The notes under the pieces: model-generated
What the model was told of the DNA's origin: nothing
What the model saw: only the letters and a program-made list of their open reading frames with translations
The model's database searches: none
Position numbers and translations under genes: made by a program
Assembly (NCBI GenBank): GCA_963769045.1
Contig: CAVYKK010000024.1
Location: forward strand, 85,219 to 149,218
Origin: Methanocella_A sp963769045
Lineage (GTDB): Archaea; Halobacteriota; Methanocellia; Methanocellales; Methanocellaceae
Length of the DNA stretch: 64,000 bases
Reading direction: 5' to 3'
Shown here: in pieces, positions 63,591 through 64,000 of the stretch
Layout of the letters: the number at the start of each line of letters is the position of its first letter
Position numbering within the stretch: position 1 is the first letter of the stretch

Positions 63591-64000
63591 AGGTCAACTG
63601 TAATGATGATAGCTATTGATAGATAAACCACACTGGGCTTATATAATCCTTCGGTTTGAGCAAGCCGCTGGCAACGGCAAAAGAGGTGACAATATAAAAG
63701 TCAAAAAGGGCAGGAGTAGAGCGTTTATCCTGCCACCATATATTACTTTTCCTGTAATTAAGCAGGCACATCCTGGTGCCTGCCATTGCCGGCGCTACGA
63801 GCGCTGCCGTGAAGCCCGGGCCCGGCAAAGGTCATTGAAGATATGCAGGGGATACCGGACGTATCCAGTCACAAGAATGGACGGGAACGGCCTCGAATTG
63901 ATACTACTTGAGGCGTCGGGTCACAACCATGGCCGTAGCTGACGCTATGCCATAAAAAGTGAAAAAAACACTGAATAAAATAGCTTATAAAAAAGCCCGT
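63591..64000. other. Right-edge gap, no gene seen
   Basis: About 410 bases. A 108-codon plus-strand frame at 63616-63942 has no recognisable motif, an unnatural composition (many Arg and Cys) and no ribosome site, so I reject it. There are short inverted repeats (GCAGGCACATCCTGGTGCCTGC around 63762-63783), and the edge is A-rich. Confidence 0.5.

Noticed and set aside
63616..63942. 108-codon frame at the right edge
   Set aside because: Arg/Cys-rich chance composition, no start context, no recognisable domain.

Overview
The window is a 64 kb piece of a methanogenic euryarchaeal chromosome. It looks most like the Methanocella (Rice Cluster I) lineage: archaeal information-processing genes (NMD3, wyosine-pathway Taw2, GHMP-type shikimate kinase), TATA-box promoters, short Shine-Dalgarno sites, a GC-rich core and archaeal PGF-CTERM-like anchored proteins, beside many bacterial-looking genes. 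The genus is an inference from gene content, not from a marker gene. I saw no rRNA, tRNA or CRISPR array.

Layout. 1-1.9 kb: carAB on the minus strand. 2.3-5.8 kb: a decayed export locus with a NEW3-type remnant, a lipoprotein, a small secreted protein and two ABC-2 permeases (one frameshifted), but no ATPase. 6.1-8.1 kb: class II fructose-bisphosphate aldolase and a phosphofructokinase with the residues of the pyrophosphate-dependent type. 8.3-11 kb: two secreted beta-propellers. 11-15.4 kb: a SWIM-protein/SNF2-helicase pair flanked by related direct repeats. 15.4-19 kb: taw2, nmd3, a histone-H1-like protein and a glycosyltransferase. 19-24.3 kb: a P-type ATPase, then a DtxR-FeoA fusion regulator with feoB behind two tandem palindromic operators. 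24.4-32.9 kb: housekeeping and surface proteins (frameshifted Thr/Pro-rich anchor protein, metallo-beta-lactamase hydrolase, RecA-like ATPase, DUF429, TIM-barrel isomerase, PfpI, GT4, PRPP synthase).

33-44 kb is an AT-richer defence island in decay: hsdM and hsdR are intact, but hsdS is a multi-lesion pseudogene. A Schlafen-type AlbA_2 gene and wrecked PIN-GNAT-EVE and ASCH genes lie between them. The island also holds a 10-bp minisatellite and three helically phased GTTTAAAC palindromes. 44.2-48.7 kb is a copper/heavy-metal island: three tiny YHS proteins, DUF2795, two small membrane proteins, a Cys-rich four-helix-bundle protein and a CopB-type ATPase with a frameshift. 48.7-53.7 kb: two GT4 enzymes, GH57 and galT (storage-polysaccharide metabolism). 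54-60.6 kb: aromatic amino-acid genes (aroK, chorismate mutase, tyrA, aroE) around a multi-PAS sensor kinase. 61-63.6 kb: thymidylate-kinase-like, dolichol-kinase-like and DUF362/ferredoxin genes.

The most unusual signal is not a protein. At least ten intergenic gaps carry long imperfect fold-back elements, 40-360 bp, built from short quasi-periodic words (CACAGAGG, GCCAGGACGCCAAG, CTAAGGAG, CACGAAGGC). The left and right arms pair with each other, and several copies share arms across tens of kilobases.
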